From Entamoeba invadens IP1 (taxonomy: Eukaryota > Evosea > Mastigamoebida > Endamoebidae): a stretch of DNA of 64,000 bases. Both the position numbers and the translations under genes were made by a program. Of this stretch, positions 10,737 to 21,122 are shown one piece after another. The DNA lies in the NCBI RefSeq assembly GCF_000330505.1, contig NW_004443556.1, positions 121,553-185,552 of the forward strand, written 5' to 3'. The notes below the pieces were generated by a model. That model was not told the DNA's origin. It did no database searches and saw nothing but the letters and a program-made list of their open reading frames with translations. Numbering within the stretch: the stretch's first letter is position 1; each line of letters begins with the position of its first letter.

Positions 10737-11363
10737 CTTATTTAATCAGTTTCTCTCCTCTTTTTTTTCTTCAACAATTGGACTGAGTTTTCATTTTTCG
10801 TTTTGCATTAACTTTTTTTTAATAACTTTACTATTTATTTATAATTTTTTAGTTTAGTAAATATAATACCAATTTAATAGTATTGTTTTTATTTATTTGA
10901 GAATTATAATTTATATTATATAAATATAATTATTATATTAGATTATCTAATATTATTTATCTTATAGTTTTTTTAATTTAATTAACACCTAAAATAACAT
11001 TGAACAAAATTCAAGTGGTCTAAAAATCGGGAAATCTTGAGTTTATTAAATATTTTCCCTGTTTATTATATATTTATTGTGTCAATAACAATACACAAGC
11101 CAAAAAGGGAAAAACAGCTAAAAATTTCTATATATTTTTAAAACCAGGTCAATTCAAAAACAAAAGAGTTATTTTAAGTGTTATTAAAAAAATAAAAAAT
11201 ATTATTAAAATATAATTTTAATTTACTAAAAAATATTTTAGTCAATTTAGATGAGAATTAAAGATAAAAAAATATCTAACAAAAAAAGAAAAGCCTCAAA
11301 GTTCTGTAGTGAACACGTGGCAGTTCCAAAAGAACGAGTCAACAAAACTACAAATGTGTGCAA
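10737..11363. other. Divergent promoter region containing a MITE
   Basis: AT-rich spacer between the divergently transcribed SUMO ligase and Dcn1-like genes. The only structure I can support is the inverted-repeat element at 10984-11182. Confidence 0.6.
10984..11182. mobile_element. ~199-bp MITE, copy A of a dispersed family (ends AACACYTAAAATAAC)
   Basis: The ends pair (AACACCTAAAATAAC against GTTATTTTAAGTGTT). The whole element matches, in opposite orientation, the element at 41027-41228, with shared internal blocks such as CTAAAAATCGGGAAAT and CAATACACAAGCCAAAAA. Both copies lie about 155-180 bp upstream of a plus-strand gene start. Confidence 0.8.
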
Positions 11364-12029
11364 ATGAGCCAAATCCAGAAGGCGTTTGACAAGTACAAAA
11401 CGATTGGGAAATCCGGCCACGGTTCAATTAAAAGTGAAGAGCAGATTGGATCGTTTTGTTTAGCGTTAGGTTTAGACCAAGATGGGTCTGATTTGTATGT
11501 TTTAGGATTCATTGGTGAGTCAAAGAAGTATGGATATTTCAAAGAAAACGACATAAAGAAAATAACTAAAGTGTTTAATAAGGAAGAAGCGCTTCATGAC
11601 CAAATCCAAAACTATTTCAACAAAATGGAACGCCCTGAATACCGAAATTTCCTTTCAGTTATATATAAATGGGTGGATGAAATGTTAAAAGACATTCAAC
11701 ACAACGAGCCTCTTCCCAAAAAAGAAAATTTGAAAATTTCCAAACCAGTCTTTTTAGAAGGGCGGACTGAAATGATTCAAATCCTTCCTGACTTACTCGA
11801 CGCTATTATACAAACTAAACTCAAAACAGATCTTTTCGAGAACTTCGTTTACTTCATCACTAATGTGAGATGTCGAAGACTTTTGACCTTCGATGAATTC
11901 ACTTCTATAGTCGACTTCTTGACTCAATTTAAGACACTTTCATATGCGGCGCATTCGACTGACGACACCACTTCGTTACCTTTATTATATGATGACTTCG
12001 TCGTCTTCATCCAGACTAAGAAGAAGTGA
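11364..12029 (+). CDS. Dcn1-like protein (DCUN1/PONY domain), cullin neddylation factor
   Basis: A 221-residue protein whose whole length fits the Dcn1/DCUN1D fold: two EF-hand-like helical repeats early (GSDLYVLGFIGESKKYGYF aligned with the family's central acidic helix pair) and the diagnostic C-terminal potentiating region, with helices corresponding to ...LFENFVYFI... then LTFDEFTSIVDFLTQF and a final LPLLYDDFVVFIQ, where family members end with a W-P-hydrophobic-IDEFV motif. Dcn1 helps Ubc12 attach NEDD8 to cullins. No UBA domain is present. The ATG at 11364 is used; the frame stays open two codons further upstream but only to a GTG. A different-frame ATG lies at 11354. Confidence 0.75.
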   Translation: MSQIQKAFDKYKTIGKSGHGSIKSEEQIGSFCLALGLDQDGSDLYVLGFIGESKKYGYFKENDIKKITKVFNKEEALHDQIQNYFNKMERPEYRNFLSVIYKWVDEMLKDIQHNEPLPKKENLKISKPVFLEGRTEMIQILPDLLDAIIQTKLKTDLFENFVYFITNVRCRRLLTFDEFTSIVDFLTQFKTLSYAAHSTDDTTSLPLLYDDFVVFIQTKKK

Positions 12030-12184
12030 TTGCTTGCATACTATTTATTTTACTATATTTATTCTATTATTTATAATAGATGCTCTTGCTCTTCAATTTA
12101 TAGTTTCTTTATAATACCGTACTAGTATATATTAGATATATAACAAGAGTGTTCTATTAATATAAAGAATGACTGAATAAACTA

Positions 12185-12778
12185 TTAGGACTGCTTCTTC
12201 TTCCAAATTGAGGACTTGGTAGTTGCTTTAATGATTTCTTCGAGGATGGTTTTAGTGTCCAAATTGAGCATTACTGACGTTTCGAGATAAGCTGAGATCT
12301 TAGTCTTTTTCAACTCCGCCTTGACTTCTTTCTGTGATCTTATTTTTTGTTTGCCGAGTTTGCTCAGTGTTTCTTTGTCGTCTTTCAAGTCGATTTTGGT
12401 TGCAATGATGATGACGGGGATGTCAGGGGAGATGGTTCGAGCCTCTTTTGCTGCTTCAATCACTCGATCGAATGAACGAGGGATGTAAGGGCAGTAACAG
12501 ATAACTACACAGTCACTACTTGACATAGCAACTGAAGTTAATTTGGCATAGTCTGATGTTCCACTTGTATCGATGAGTGTTAAACTATATATTTGACCCC
12601 CATACACTGTTCGCATATTAAATTGTTCTTGTACAGTCGGTTCATATATGGTTGTGAAAGTGCCCCGTGTTATCACATTTAACATCTGAGTCTTTCCTAC
12701 ACCAGCAGCACCAGTGAAGGTCACGACTATCTTTTTGGTCATCACAGCGTTAACAGACATCTGCTTTTTCTTTGCCAT
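12185..12778 (-). CDS. Divergent Rho-family small GTPase
   Basis: A 197-residue GTPase with G1 GAAGVGKT (residues 23-30), switch I Thr in EPTV (48), G3 DTSGT (70-74), G4 TKID (127-130) and G5 ETS (166-168). After G4 there is a charged insert (LKDDKETLSKLGKQK) exactly where Rho proteins carry the Rho insert helix, which favours Rho/Rac over Ras or Rab. Two oddities: the glutamine equivalent to Ras Gln61 is Thr74, predicting weak intrinsic GTP hydrolysis, and the protein ends KKKQS with no CaaX box, so membrane attachment would have to rely on the basic ends. An N-terminal extension of about 15 residues precedes the G domain. Confidence 0.85.
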   Translation of the reverse strand: MAKKKQMSVNAVMTKKIVVTFTGAAGVGKTQMLNVITRGTFTTIYEPTVQEQFNMRTVYGGQIYSLTLIDTSGTSDYAKLTSVAMSSSDCVVICYCPYIPRSFDRVIEAAKEARTISPDIPVIIIATKIDLKDDKETLSKLGKQKIRSQKEVKAELKKTKISAYLETSVMLNLDTKTILEEIIKATTKSSIWKKKQS

Positions 12779-14242
12779 TTTTTAGATGATTTTGTTTTTT
12801 TACAAGCCAGGTCCATGTTCTCTATATTTCGCTCTCCTTTTCGGGATTTTTCACAAGATGTCTCAACTCCTTTTAGCTTCATGTTTTTTTTAGGTTCACC
12901 AACTCTGTTTGGTGTTTTCATCGTCTTTTTTAGATGTGAAAATCTGGTGTTGGGTGCATTTTGAAAAAAATTGCATTTTCTTTATTTGTGCTTTTTAGGG
13001 GCTTTTTGTGATCTAAAATTAGTACAATCAAGCCATCTAATAATATTTAATTTATTTAATTTTACTACCAGTTATTAAATTTGTCTTTTATTCGTTCAAA
13101 ATGAATCATTTTTTAGGATGGAAATTGCTATTAAAAAATGTTAAAATTGTATTTTTAGGTTGTTATTTAGTATGGTTATAGTTTAGTAATTCAAAATATA
13201 TATTATTATTATATTATTTATTTATTAAAATATGTGATCAAAAAAAAACAAAAATAGATTTAGTAATTCGACAAAAGTTACTTATTACTATATTATAGTA
13301 ATAAGTATTAAATAACAATTAAAATGTTATTTTTATTTCAAATGACGTTACAGATATAATGCAATATAAGTTTATATTGAGTAGAATAAACTTTATTATA
13401 GTATTTGAACTAAACAACTAAAATATAGTAAAAATAAATTAATTTTTATAATTTATAAATATTATTCATTTTTATTAACGAATCAGTAAATTAAGAATAA
13501 TTAGTGTTTTTATTTTTATTATATACTATAATTAATTATATTAAATCTAATTTATTATAATTATAATAGTAAATATATTATTAAAATTAATTTCTGATAC
13601 AAATTCACTTTTAATTACCAAAAAGTATTAAAAGCTTAAGTGAAAACTCTAAACCATATTTATTTATGAAAAAAACTATAACAAATAGTATTTTTCAGAA
13701 ATCAAACAATCAATCTTTTTTTTAACATAACAATTGATTCAACAGTCAACCCTACTTAAATTAACAACAAATAGTATTTTAATTAAAAATAAATAATTAA
13801 CATTTCAAATCAAACAGGTTGTTTCCATAAAAACTCAATTGACAGTTTACCCACTACTCCCGATATTTTACCGTTAAAAAGTTCATGTTAAAGAAAGATA
13901 ATTTTTTGTTAGCAATTTAGTTTTCATTGGGTGCTTTTTCTCTGAAACAGCCATCTCTTACTTCTTAAAAGGTTGTCTGAACCAAAATTTCTTCTTTGCC
14001 TTATTATTATTGTTATTAAACAAGTTTTAACAAAAAATGAAGAAAACAACAGAAAGGAGAAGTAATTTTTTTTTTCAACACCACCACTCGAAAGAACTTT
14101 TAACTTGTACTCTAAATAGTTCTTCAATAATTCATTTATAGTTATATATAATAACAATCGAACCAAACAAATTCACTGCGTCATTATAACGAGAACAAAA
14201 ATCATGAAATGAAAAAAATGAAAAAAAAAGACTGCTTATTTC
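12779..14242. other. Long AT-rich intergenic region
   Basis: No gene or paired terminal repeats recognised. It separates two divergently transcribed genes and is the presumed promoter space for both. Confidence 0.55.
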
Positions 14243-17200
14243 ATGTTCCTTTTTTTGTTTGTCGCTGCGGCTTTGTCTGCAGAATGTACAGAAACCCAGT
14301 ACTATGACCAAACAGAAAATCAGTGCAAAAATTGTGTTGCCAATTGTACCACTTGCTTCTCTGCAACAAAGTGCAAAACTTGTACTTCTGGACACTACAT
14401 TAACCCGGATTACCAATGTGTGAATAGACCAACGATAGCCAACTGTGCCACTTGGGATAACTTATATTGTACCAGTTGTGCAGCTCAATATTACTTGAAA
14501 GATCAGAAATGTGAATCATGTACTTCTAATTGTAATTACTGTAACTCCCAAGAGTGCTTCCAGTGTACATCTGGATACACATTAGTTAAGAATGGGAAGA
14601 GTTGCGTTGACTGTACAAAATCTGAAAATGACGCTGATTGTGGTCGTTGCCCACTCAACCAATATTTTGATACCAAACTCTTTACATGTGCTGCTTGCAA
14701 AACTAATTGTATTCGATGCTCCACAGCCACAAACTGTTTTATGTGTGGTGGAGACTATGCTCTTGAAGACCCGACGAATGCCGACTCCAACTGTTCTACA
14801 ATAGCGAATTGTCAAGCTGGTCATGTCTACGGTGACCACTGTGAATTGTGTTTAACTGGCTATTTCTTGAATAATGGTAAATGCACCGCTTGCAGTGTCG
14901 GGTGCAGTCGGTGCATAGATGAGAAGACGTGTATTGAGTGTTCTTCTTCCTTCAAATTACTTTCTGGGGCATGCGTCACTTCGATTGATCATTGTAATCG
15001 AGCAAATAACATTCAAGGCTGTTTAGAATGCAATGAAGGGTATTACTTGACGACGGGAAGCGTATGCACACAATGCAGTACACAGTGTTCGTCGTGTTTA
15101 AATAGTACGTACTGCTTCAGATGCTCTTCCACACACTACTTTGGTGAGAAAGAAGGCGAGTGCATTCGGATGTCAAGTAGTTGTAAAGTGACGGACCAAT
15201 ATGGATGCTTAGAGTGTGAGTATGATAAGAAATTGAGTGATGAATGTGAAAAGGACTTTGCAACAGATAAGACTATTAACTGCACAACACAATCATATGG
15301 TTACTTCTTATCAGTCACTAAACCAGAAGATGGATCTGCTCTTGTGTACGATAAAGTGTGTTCAAAATGTAATCCACACTGCAAAATCTGCGAGTATAAC
15401 TCAACTTGGTGCTCAGCTTGTAACGATGGATATGCACTTAAAGAAGATGCAGAAGCAAAAGACGCGTATAACAAGTTGACTGGAGAAACTGCGACAATTT
15501 ATGTCTGTGAAGTGAAGCCTGCAGAGTGTAGTCGAACGGGTTTGTTGGTATAACTACTTTTATATTATAATAATACTATAGTATTGGATTATACTATTAT
15601 AATATGATAAATTATACTATTAATACTATTATAATTAACACGAAGAAATGGGGTACTGTGTAGAGTGTATTGACACTTACTTCTTGAGTGGAGTGAAGTG
15701 TATTCAATGCGACAAGTCATGTGGATCGTGCACATCACCGGAGTTTTGTCAAACGTGTAACTCAGCGACGGATACTGAAGGGCATAACATCTATTGGAGA
15801 CCAAAGAGTTTCTCTGACAAAGAAGGAGAAGCTAAAGGGAAGTGCTTCTTAATAAATGAGACTGCTTCTGAATATGGATTGGACAAATGTGCGCATTACC
15901 CCACAACCTCTGGGTGTTCCAATTGCAATGCCGGGTATTACATCCACGAGAATTATTGTCGCAAATGCCCTGAACGATGTGGTGAATGTAAAGAAGTCGG
16001 AGACCCCACTGAGACATCAGATGGGATCATTTGCACGTCATGTTACAACAACACGTATATCTCCACTGAAACTAATGCGACGTGTTTGGCGTGTAGTACA
16101 ATAGATAAGTGTGTGACGTGTGAAAGCACTGGATGTCATGTCTGTGAAGACTCTTATAGTCCTTCATTGGATCGATTGAAGTGTACTAAAGTCAATTTGG
16201 CCCTCATTCTGCCATTGTCTATTGCTGGTGGATTAATTCTGATTGCCGTCATATTAGTCTTCATCTTCTTGTTATGGAGAAGACGCCGAAGAACAGAGAA
16301 AGAGCGCGAGACTGAGATTCGACCGTTTAGAGTCTCTTCCGACTTGGAACTTGCACTTCTCTCCGCAGACAATGAAAAGTTCCCGATGAAGATGTCGAAT
16401 TGGACGCTTGATTTTGGGCTGAAGTCTTCTAAAGCGATAGTCGACACGGCGTACACGCAGAAATTGGATATCATGAACTCGAGTTCGAAGACGTATTACT
16501 TTGAATTCTTAATCAACCCGTCCCACTGTTACGAATTAGAAATCAACCCTATTCGACAGACGTTGAAGCCAGGATACGCTGTCTCTGTTGAATTCAAAAT
16601 TACGATGATATGCACGGCAGTCGTCTCGCACGAAATTGGTATTGTCGCGATGGATGTCGACGACAACGAGAAGGAGACTGCGAAGCTGAAATTAGTGATA
16701 GAATCGGATCTGTCCACTAAATTGGACCACACCGAGTTGAAACCGATTATGCCGCCAATTGGCGAAGGCGCGTTTGGTCTTGTCTTCAGAGGGACTTACA
16801 GAGGGACTGAAGTTGCTATTAAGAAGATGAAAGCAAGGAATTTGACTGACGAGCAACAAAAGGAGTTCACACATGAAGTGACTATGTTGTCCCAATTAAG
16901 ACATCAAACCACAGTCAATTTAATTGGAGCGGTTTATACGGAAGGAGAAATAGCGATTGTCACCGAGTTTGCCGAGTTTGGGTCACTGAGTAAGATATGG
17001 GGAAAGAACCCGATTGGATACGACTTGAAAGTGAAAATTATGGACGACTTGGCGGTCGCATTGCAATTTTTACATCATAATCAAATCATCCACAGAGATA
17101 TTAAAGGAGAGAACGTCTTGATATACTCGCTGAACCCGCATTCAAGCGTTTGCGGAAAACTGACCGACTTTGGGACATGCAGAAATGTCTCTGAAAGAGC

Positions 17201-17717
17201 ATTAAGTACAAAACCATTGTCGACAGGTATTGGAACACCAACATATATGTCCCCGGAATCACTCCAAGGTACGTCGGATTATAGCTACCCAGTAGATATA
17301 TACGCGTATGGAATGGTGTTGTATGAGACGTATACAGAGAAACAGGGATACGAAAACGACGAGAGATTTAACCAACCGTGGATGATCCCACAATTCGTTA
17401 TCGAAGGAAAACGTCTCGAGAGAACAGAAGGGATGCCAGACAACTACTGGAACTTGCTCAACAAGTGTTGGGCCCAAGAGGCGGAGAAGAGACCAAACAT
17501 GTCCGAAATTTTGGAGACCATTTCGAGCTGGGGGCTGGATATCACACACGTCGGAGGTGAAATCGCACTCAAGAAAGTCGACATGGACAAGGCAGAGGGA
17601 CATGTCGATGATAAGGAAGAGAAGAAGGAAACTCCAATGTCAGAAGAACCAAAGAAGGTCGAAGAGAGCAAGGCCCAGAAGCTTGACTTGTCTTCGCCAG
17701 AGTCGTCGAGTCAATAA
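14243..17717 (+). CDS. Transmembrane receptor-like protein kinase (Entamoeba TMK family), one intron
   Basis: Exon 1 14243-15539, intron 15540-15645 (GTTTGTTGG...CACGAAG, 106 nt), exon 2 15646-17717; phase 1, giving 1122 residues. Splicing joins SRT-E-MGYC and restores a CxxC repeat interrupted by a stop. Layout: signal peptide (1-13), ~600-residue CXXC-rich furin/EGF-like ectodomain, membrane helix about 617-643 followed by RRRRR, an MSP-like beta domain about 678-788, and a kinase domain about 803-1065. The kinase has GEGAFG, VAIKKM (Lys ~825), HRDIKGEN (Asp ~917), DFG (~940) and an APE-like SPE, so it should be active; HRDIKGEN suggests Ser/Thr (TKL-like) activity. An acidic/lysine-rich tail follows. 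TMKs are surface sensors in Entamoeba; the ligand cannot be read from sequence. Confidence 0.9.
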
Positions 17718-17900
17718 AATAATTTGGGAGTAAGTGCCATTGTTGTTAAGTTGTGTTTTTACATTGAATTAATCTTCAATGAATTAAATAGATTTGTTAT
17801 AGTTTCATGAAGTAAAACAATTGTATTGTATTGTAATAATAATTTTACTATATCATTAATTAATTGATGGAATGAGAGAACTTATTTAAATATTTGTAAC

Positions 17901-20099
17901 ATGAACCAATGTTGCCCACAACAACAGATTCCTTCTCCAGTGATACAAATGTGTGGAAGTGTGGAGCAGTTGAAAAAAACGCTTGAAAACGTTTCTCCGT
18001 CACAAATATATTGGGGTGATGAGTTTGGGTATCAGTTTCAAGACAAACCTGGGAAAACGAGGCTGCAAGAACAGGGTTCGTACGGTTTTGTGTGTTTGTG
18101 TGGAGATGGTTCGCAAGTCAATCCAGTCGTTCTTCAAAGCCTTGGCACTGGTGTTTTTGTCAACAGAAAGATAACTCACAGCAGCTTTGTGTTTTGGTTC
18201 CAAAGTGTCTTCGCCAAAAATGTCAAAGACAAACACAAACAGTCCGAGTCCACAACAACTTATTTTGTAACAAACCCTGCGTTCGAACAATTTTTCATCC
18301 CCTTAGTCGATTTTCTTCGAACTGAAAACATCGTTGTTCTCTTTATTGACTCAACAAATCAAAGCAGTCCTTTTGATCGTCTCGTCTACTCCGTGAGTAC
18401 GGCGATAAAAACACAACACGATATAGTACAGAAGATGGGTGCAATGTGGTGGTTTGTCCTCGTTGAGCGGAATGTGTGGCGGTGTGCACAGTGGTTTACT
18501 GATTATTTCAAAAGTGAAGTAATATCGGTTCCTGAACCTACTGAAGCGCAACAGGCTCAGAAACCGAGTGAAGAAACATTCGATTTTTCCCCCTCAAATG
18601 TGCTTTCGTTACAACAAAACGATCTCAAGAAAAATGAGAACGATCTGAAAGATCTCCCCGACGAACAGAGTAATGGAACAAAAGAAACTGAGAAAGACAC
18701 TGATACTGATGAAGATGATATTTGTATTGACCTTGACGCTGACCCAGAAGAACTCGAAAAACAACTCACGAAATCTCGGCTCAAAAAGACAAGTTTACCA
18801 GAACGAGAAAGAAACACCTCGCCAGAAACACTAACTGGATATTTAAGCGATAAAAATGAAGAGGAAGTCCAGAAGAGGCCGCTTCAAAACGACACTATAA
18901 CACCAGTCACTACACTTGACGAGAAGGACATCCCACAACCGCCAAAGACGTGTGATACACTTACCTCAAAAATTAAGGAAGAGGCGTTTGAAACGAAAAC
19001 GTCTGAGGTTAAAATATGTAATAAGATCAAACGAATGATTAATCAAGGCGAAGCGGTGACGGAACTCACGTTGAAGGTCGAAAGCGCGGAGAGAGGAGAG
19101 GACTATGTGCGAATAAAGAATTTACTTGAGCAAGACGGAGTCGTGGGAACACACCAACACTTTCTCCCAGCAAACTACGAACAAGAAACCATGGAGTATT
19201 GGAATTTGAAGAACCACGAATTTGTTAATATTTTACAGACCAAGGGATTAACTGGTGACGAATGCCTTTACAATTTAACATCATTTGGAGATGAGTGTTG
19301 TGAAATTAATGATACAGTGTTTTACAACAACAAAGATACCCGATTTAAGGTTGTGGAAAAGACAAGGGAGTATTTTGGTGTGTGTTGTGTTGGGGATAAA
19401 GGAGGATTTGTGCAGATGAGTGTGAGCGTGCCAAAGGAAGTTGGGGATCAAATTAAATTAGGGTTCGAGTTGGTTCACGTCATGGAAGGGGAGTATTATT
19501 TTAAAAGAGAGGTTTTGAAAAAGTGGGTGAACGAAACATTGATAGAACAAATAAAAAAGAACAACGATGAGCAGCGGAGCAAACGAGGGATTCTCTTTTT
19601 GAGCGAAGCGATGAGGTGGATTGTTGATGAAACGTGTTTTAAGAGTAAAGGAGTCGAAGCGATCTATGTGGGAGAGAGGATGTGTAAATTTTTGCCCATT
19701 TACAAAATGGTCGAAAGGGTATACAGCGATTCTGTGAAGCGGAACTGCCTCACAAAAGAACTTTTCTGCTTCTCATTTATCGACTTTTTCTCGACTATCG
19801 ATATTAATACAATTCCAACATTTTTCGAGAAATTTAAAGGAGACAAAACAACGCTCGAAAGGATGCTGGTCGAAGGAGAAAAGATGCTCGACAAAAACGT
19901 CACGTTGCAACGGGTGGAGAATGACTGTATCAGGAATTTTGATGTGAGTGGATTACCAAGAGTATTTGAATGTGCGTTACGCAATATTGTGCTTGGCCAG
20001 CTGGGGGATTATGATAGGAAGGTGTTGCAGTGGTATCATTTCATATACAATGCTCCAGTTCTTCTTAAGTTTATTGGACAAATGTTTTTTGACAAGTGA
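17901..20099 (+). CDS. Hypothetical protein, 732 aa; N-terminus weakly resembles a Tc1/mariner-type DDE domain
   Basis: No confident family. The first ~215 residues alternate short hydrophobic strands with motifs suggestive of a mariner/pogo transposase core: WGDEFG (Asp40), CGDGSQVNP, then IVVLFIDSTNQS (Asp150) and FVLVERN (Glu189), a spacing of 38 between the last two acidic residues. This is a weak, pattern-based resemblance. Residues ~215-400 form an acidic Ser/Thr/Glu-rich linker (DEDDICIDLDADPEELEKQL), and ~400-732 are a folded, Cys- and aromatic-rich domain I do not recognise. Codon use is like neighbouring genes and the frame is intact, so it is a working gene rather than a dying transposon. 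A TATTTAAATA box lies 8-17 bp before the ATG. Confidence 0.6.
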   Translation: MNQCCPQQQIPSPVIQMCGSVEQLKKTLENVSPSQIYWGDEFGYQFQDKPGKTRLQEQGSYGFVCLCGDGSQVNPVVLQSLGTGVFVNRKITHSSFVFWFQSVFAKNVKDKHKQSESTTTYFVTNPAFEQFFIPLVDFLRTENIVVLFIDSTNQSSPFDRLVYSVSTAIKTQHDIVQKMGAMWWFVLVERNVWRCAQWFTDYFKSEVISVPEPTEAQQAQKPSEETFDFSPSNVLSLQQNDLKKNENDLKDLPDEQSNGTKETEKDTDTDEDDICIDLDADPEELEKQLTKSRLKKTSLPERERNTSPETLTGYLSDKNEEEVQKRPLQNDTITPVTTLDEKDIPQPPKTCDTLTSKIKEEAFETKTSEVKICNKIKRMINQGEAVTELTLKVESAERGEDYVRIKNLLEQDGVVGTHQHFLPANYEQETMEYWNLKNHEFVNILQTKGLTGDECLYNLTSFGDECCEINDTVFYNNKDTRFKVVEKTREYFGVCCVGDKGGFVQMSVSVPKEVGDQIKLGFELVHVMEGEYYFKREVLKKWVNETLIEQIKKNNDEQRSKRGILFLSEAMRWIVDETCFKSKGVEAIYVGERMCKFLPIYKMVERVYSDSVKRNCLTKELFCFSFIDFFSTIDINTIPTFFEKFKGDKTTLERMLVEGEKMLDKNVTLQRVENDCIRNFDVSGLPRVFECALRNIVLGQLGDYDRKVLQWYHFIYNAPVLLKFIGQMFFDK

Positions 20100-20525
20100 A
20101 AGTGTATTTGATTTTTGATTACTTTGCTTTCTTTTAATTACTTATTATTATATTTATAGTTTTGAGAAAAATTAGAAACAATTCGCAAAATATTTGTTCC
20201 AATGTTTAAGTGATTGTTTCAACATCTTTTCAATGAATAATATCATATTGATTGTAATTTAAAATCAATAATTAATCTAAAATTATTATAATAATTCAAA
20301 AAAATTTATTATTCATTTGATTGTTTTTTTTTCTTTATTTGTAATTCTTTCTAATAAAAAAACAAATATAAAAATATAAAAATATCAATTCCAAATTATT
20401 TAAATTACAATATAATTATCATTTGTTTGTAACAAAAGTAGAGTCTATATTATGTTTGTATAATATTCTTAAAGGTTATGATATCAATAAAAACACATAG
20501 AAAGATAATACAAACAACAATCAAA
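20100..20525. other. AT-rich spacer between convergent genes
   Basis: Nothing recognised beyond poly-A/T tracts; presumed 3' ends of both flanking genes. Confidence 0.5.
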
Positions 20526-21122
20526 TTATACATGAAAGAATGAGAATCTCTGTGGTATGAATTGAGAAAGAGTCGTGTCGTTTTTCTGTAAGGTAACCCT
20601 CCCTTTGGTTTCGACTAAATTGCTGAGGTAGTCGTTGACTTGTTTTCCCACTTTGATGATCTCGTTCTTTTGAAAAATCCTTATTTTTCCAAAATAGACT
20701 TCTTTGATTCTTTCAAGCTGAAGTGTCTTATCCGATTTTTTTGAAAGCTTTGAGTTGAAAAAGAAGCCTTTTTCAAGTAAAGTGTCAATAAAGAAATTTT
20801 GGATAAAAATGCTTTTGTTCTTTGAATACCGTCTTGATAATGTTTTCTCTTTAATCCCATCCTTTTCTTTGCCATTAAAAAGTAAAGAACATTGTTTCTC
20901 TGATAAGCGTTTTAAGTCTATTAATTCATCATTAACGACAATTCCAGCTATTCGTGGCATGGTTGTTGTTAAAACACTTTGCTTACCAGCTTTCTCCAAA
21001 GATACACCATACTCTTTATTTACCAGTAACACAAGGATCGCCTGTTCATAACAGAAGTCGTTTTTGAACTCATGCTCGCGTTCAACTGTCTTGTGCCTGT
21101 TGACACCCTTTTTGACTTCCAT
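20526..21122 (-). CDS. Hypothetical basic protein, 198 aa
   Basis: An ATG-started intact frame with a lysine-rich composition. I recognise no family. A hydrophobic stretch near residues 26-36 (YEQAILVLLVNKEYG) looks like a buried helix rather than a membrane segment; residues 60-80 (MPRIAGIVVNDELIDLKRL) have a strand-loop-helix pattern, and the C-terminal half is mixed helical with many Lys/Phe. Could be a nucleic-acid-binding protein, but there is no direct motif. Codon use is somewhat more AT-rich than in the neighbouring genes. Confidence 0.45.
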   Translation of the reverse strand: MEVKKGVNRHKTVEREHEFKNDFCYEQAILVLLVNKEYGVSLEKAGKQSVLTTTMPRIAGIVVNDELIDLKRLSEKQCSLLFNGKEKDGIKEKTLSRRYSKNKSIFIQNFFIDTLLEKGFFFNSKLSKKSDKTLQLERIKEVYFGKIRIFQKNEIIKVGKQVNDYLSNLVETKGRVTLQKNDTTLSQFIPQRFSFFHV

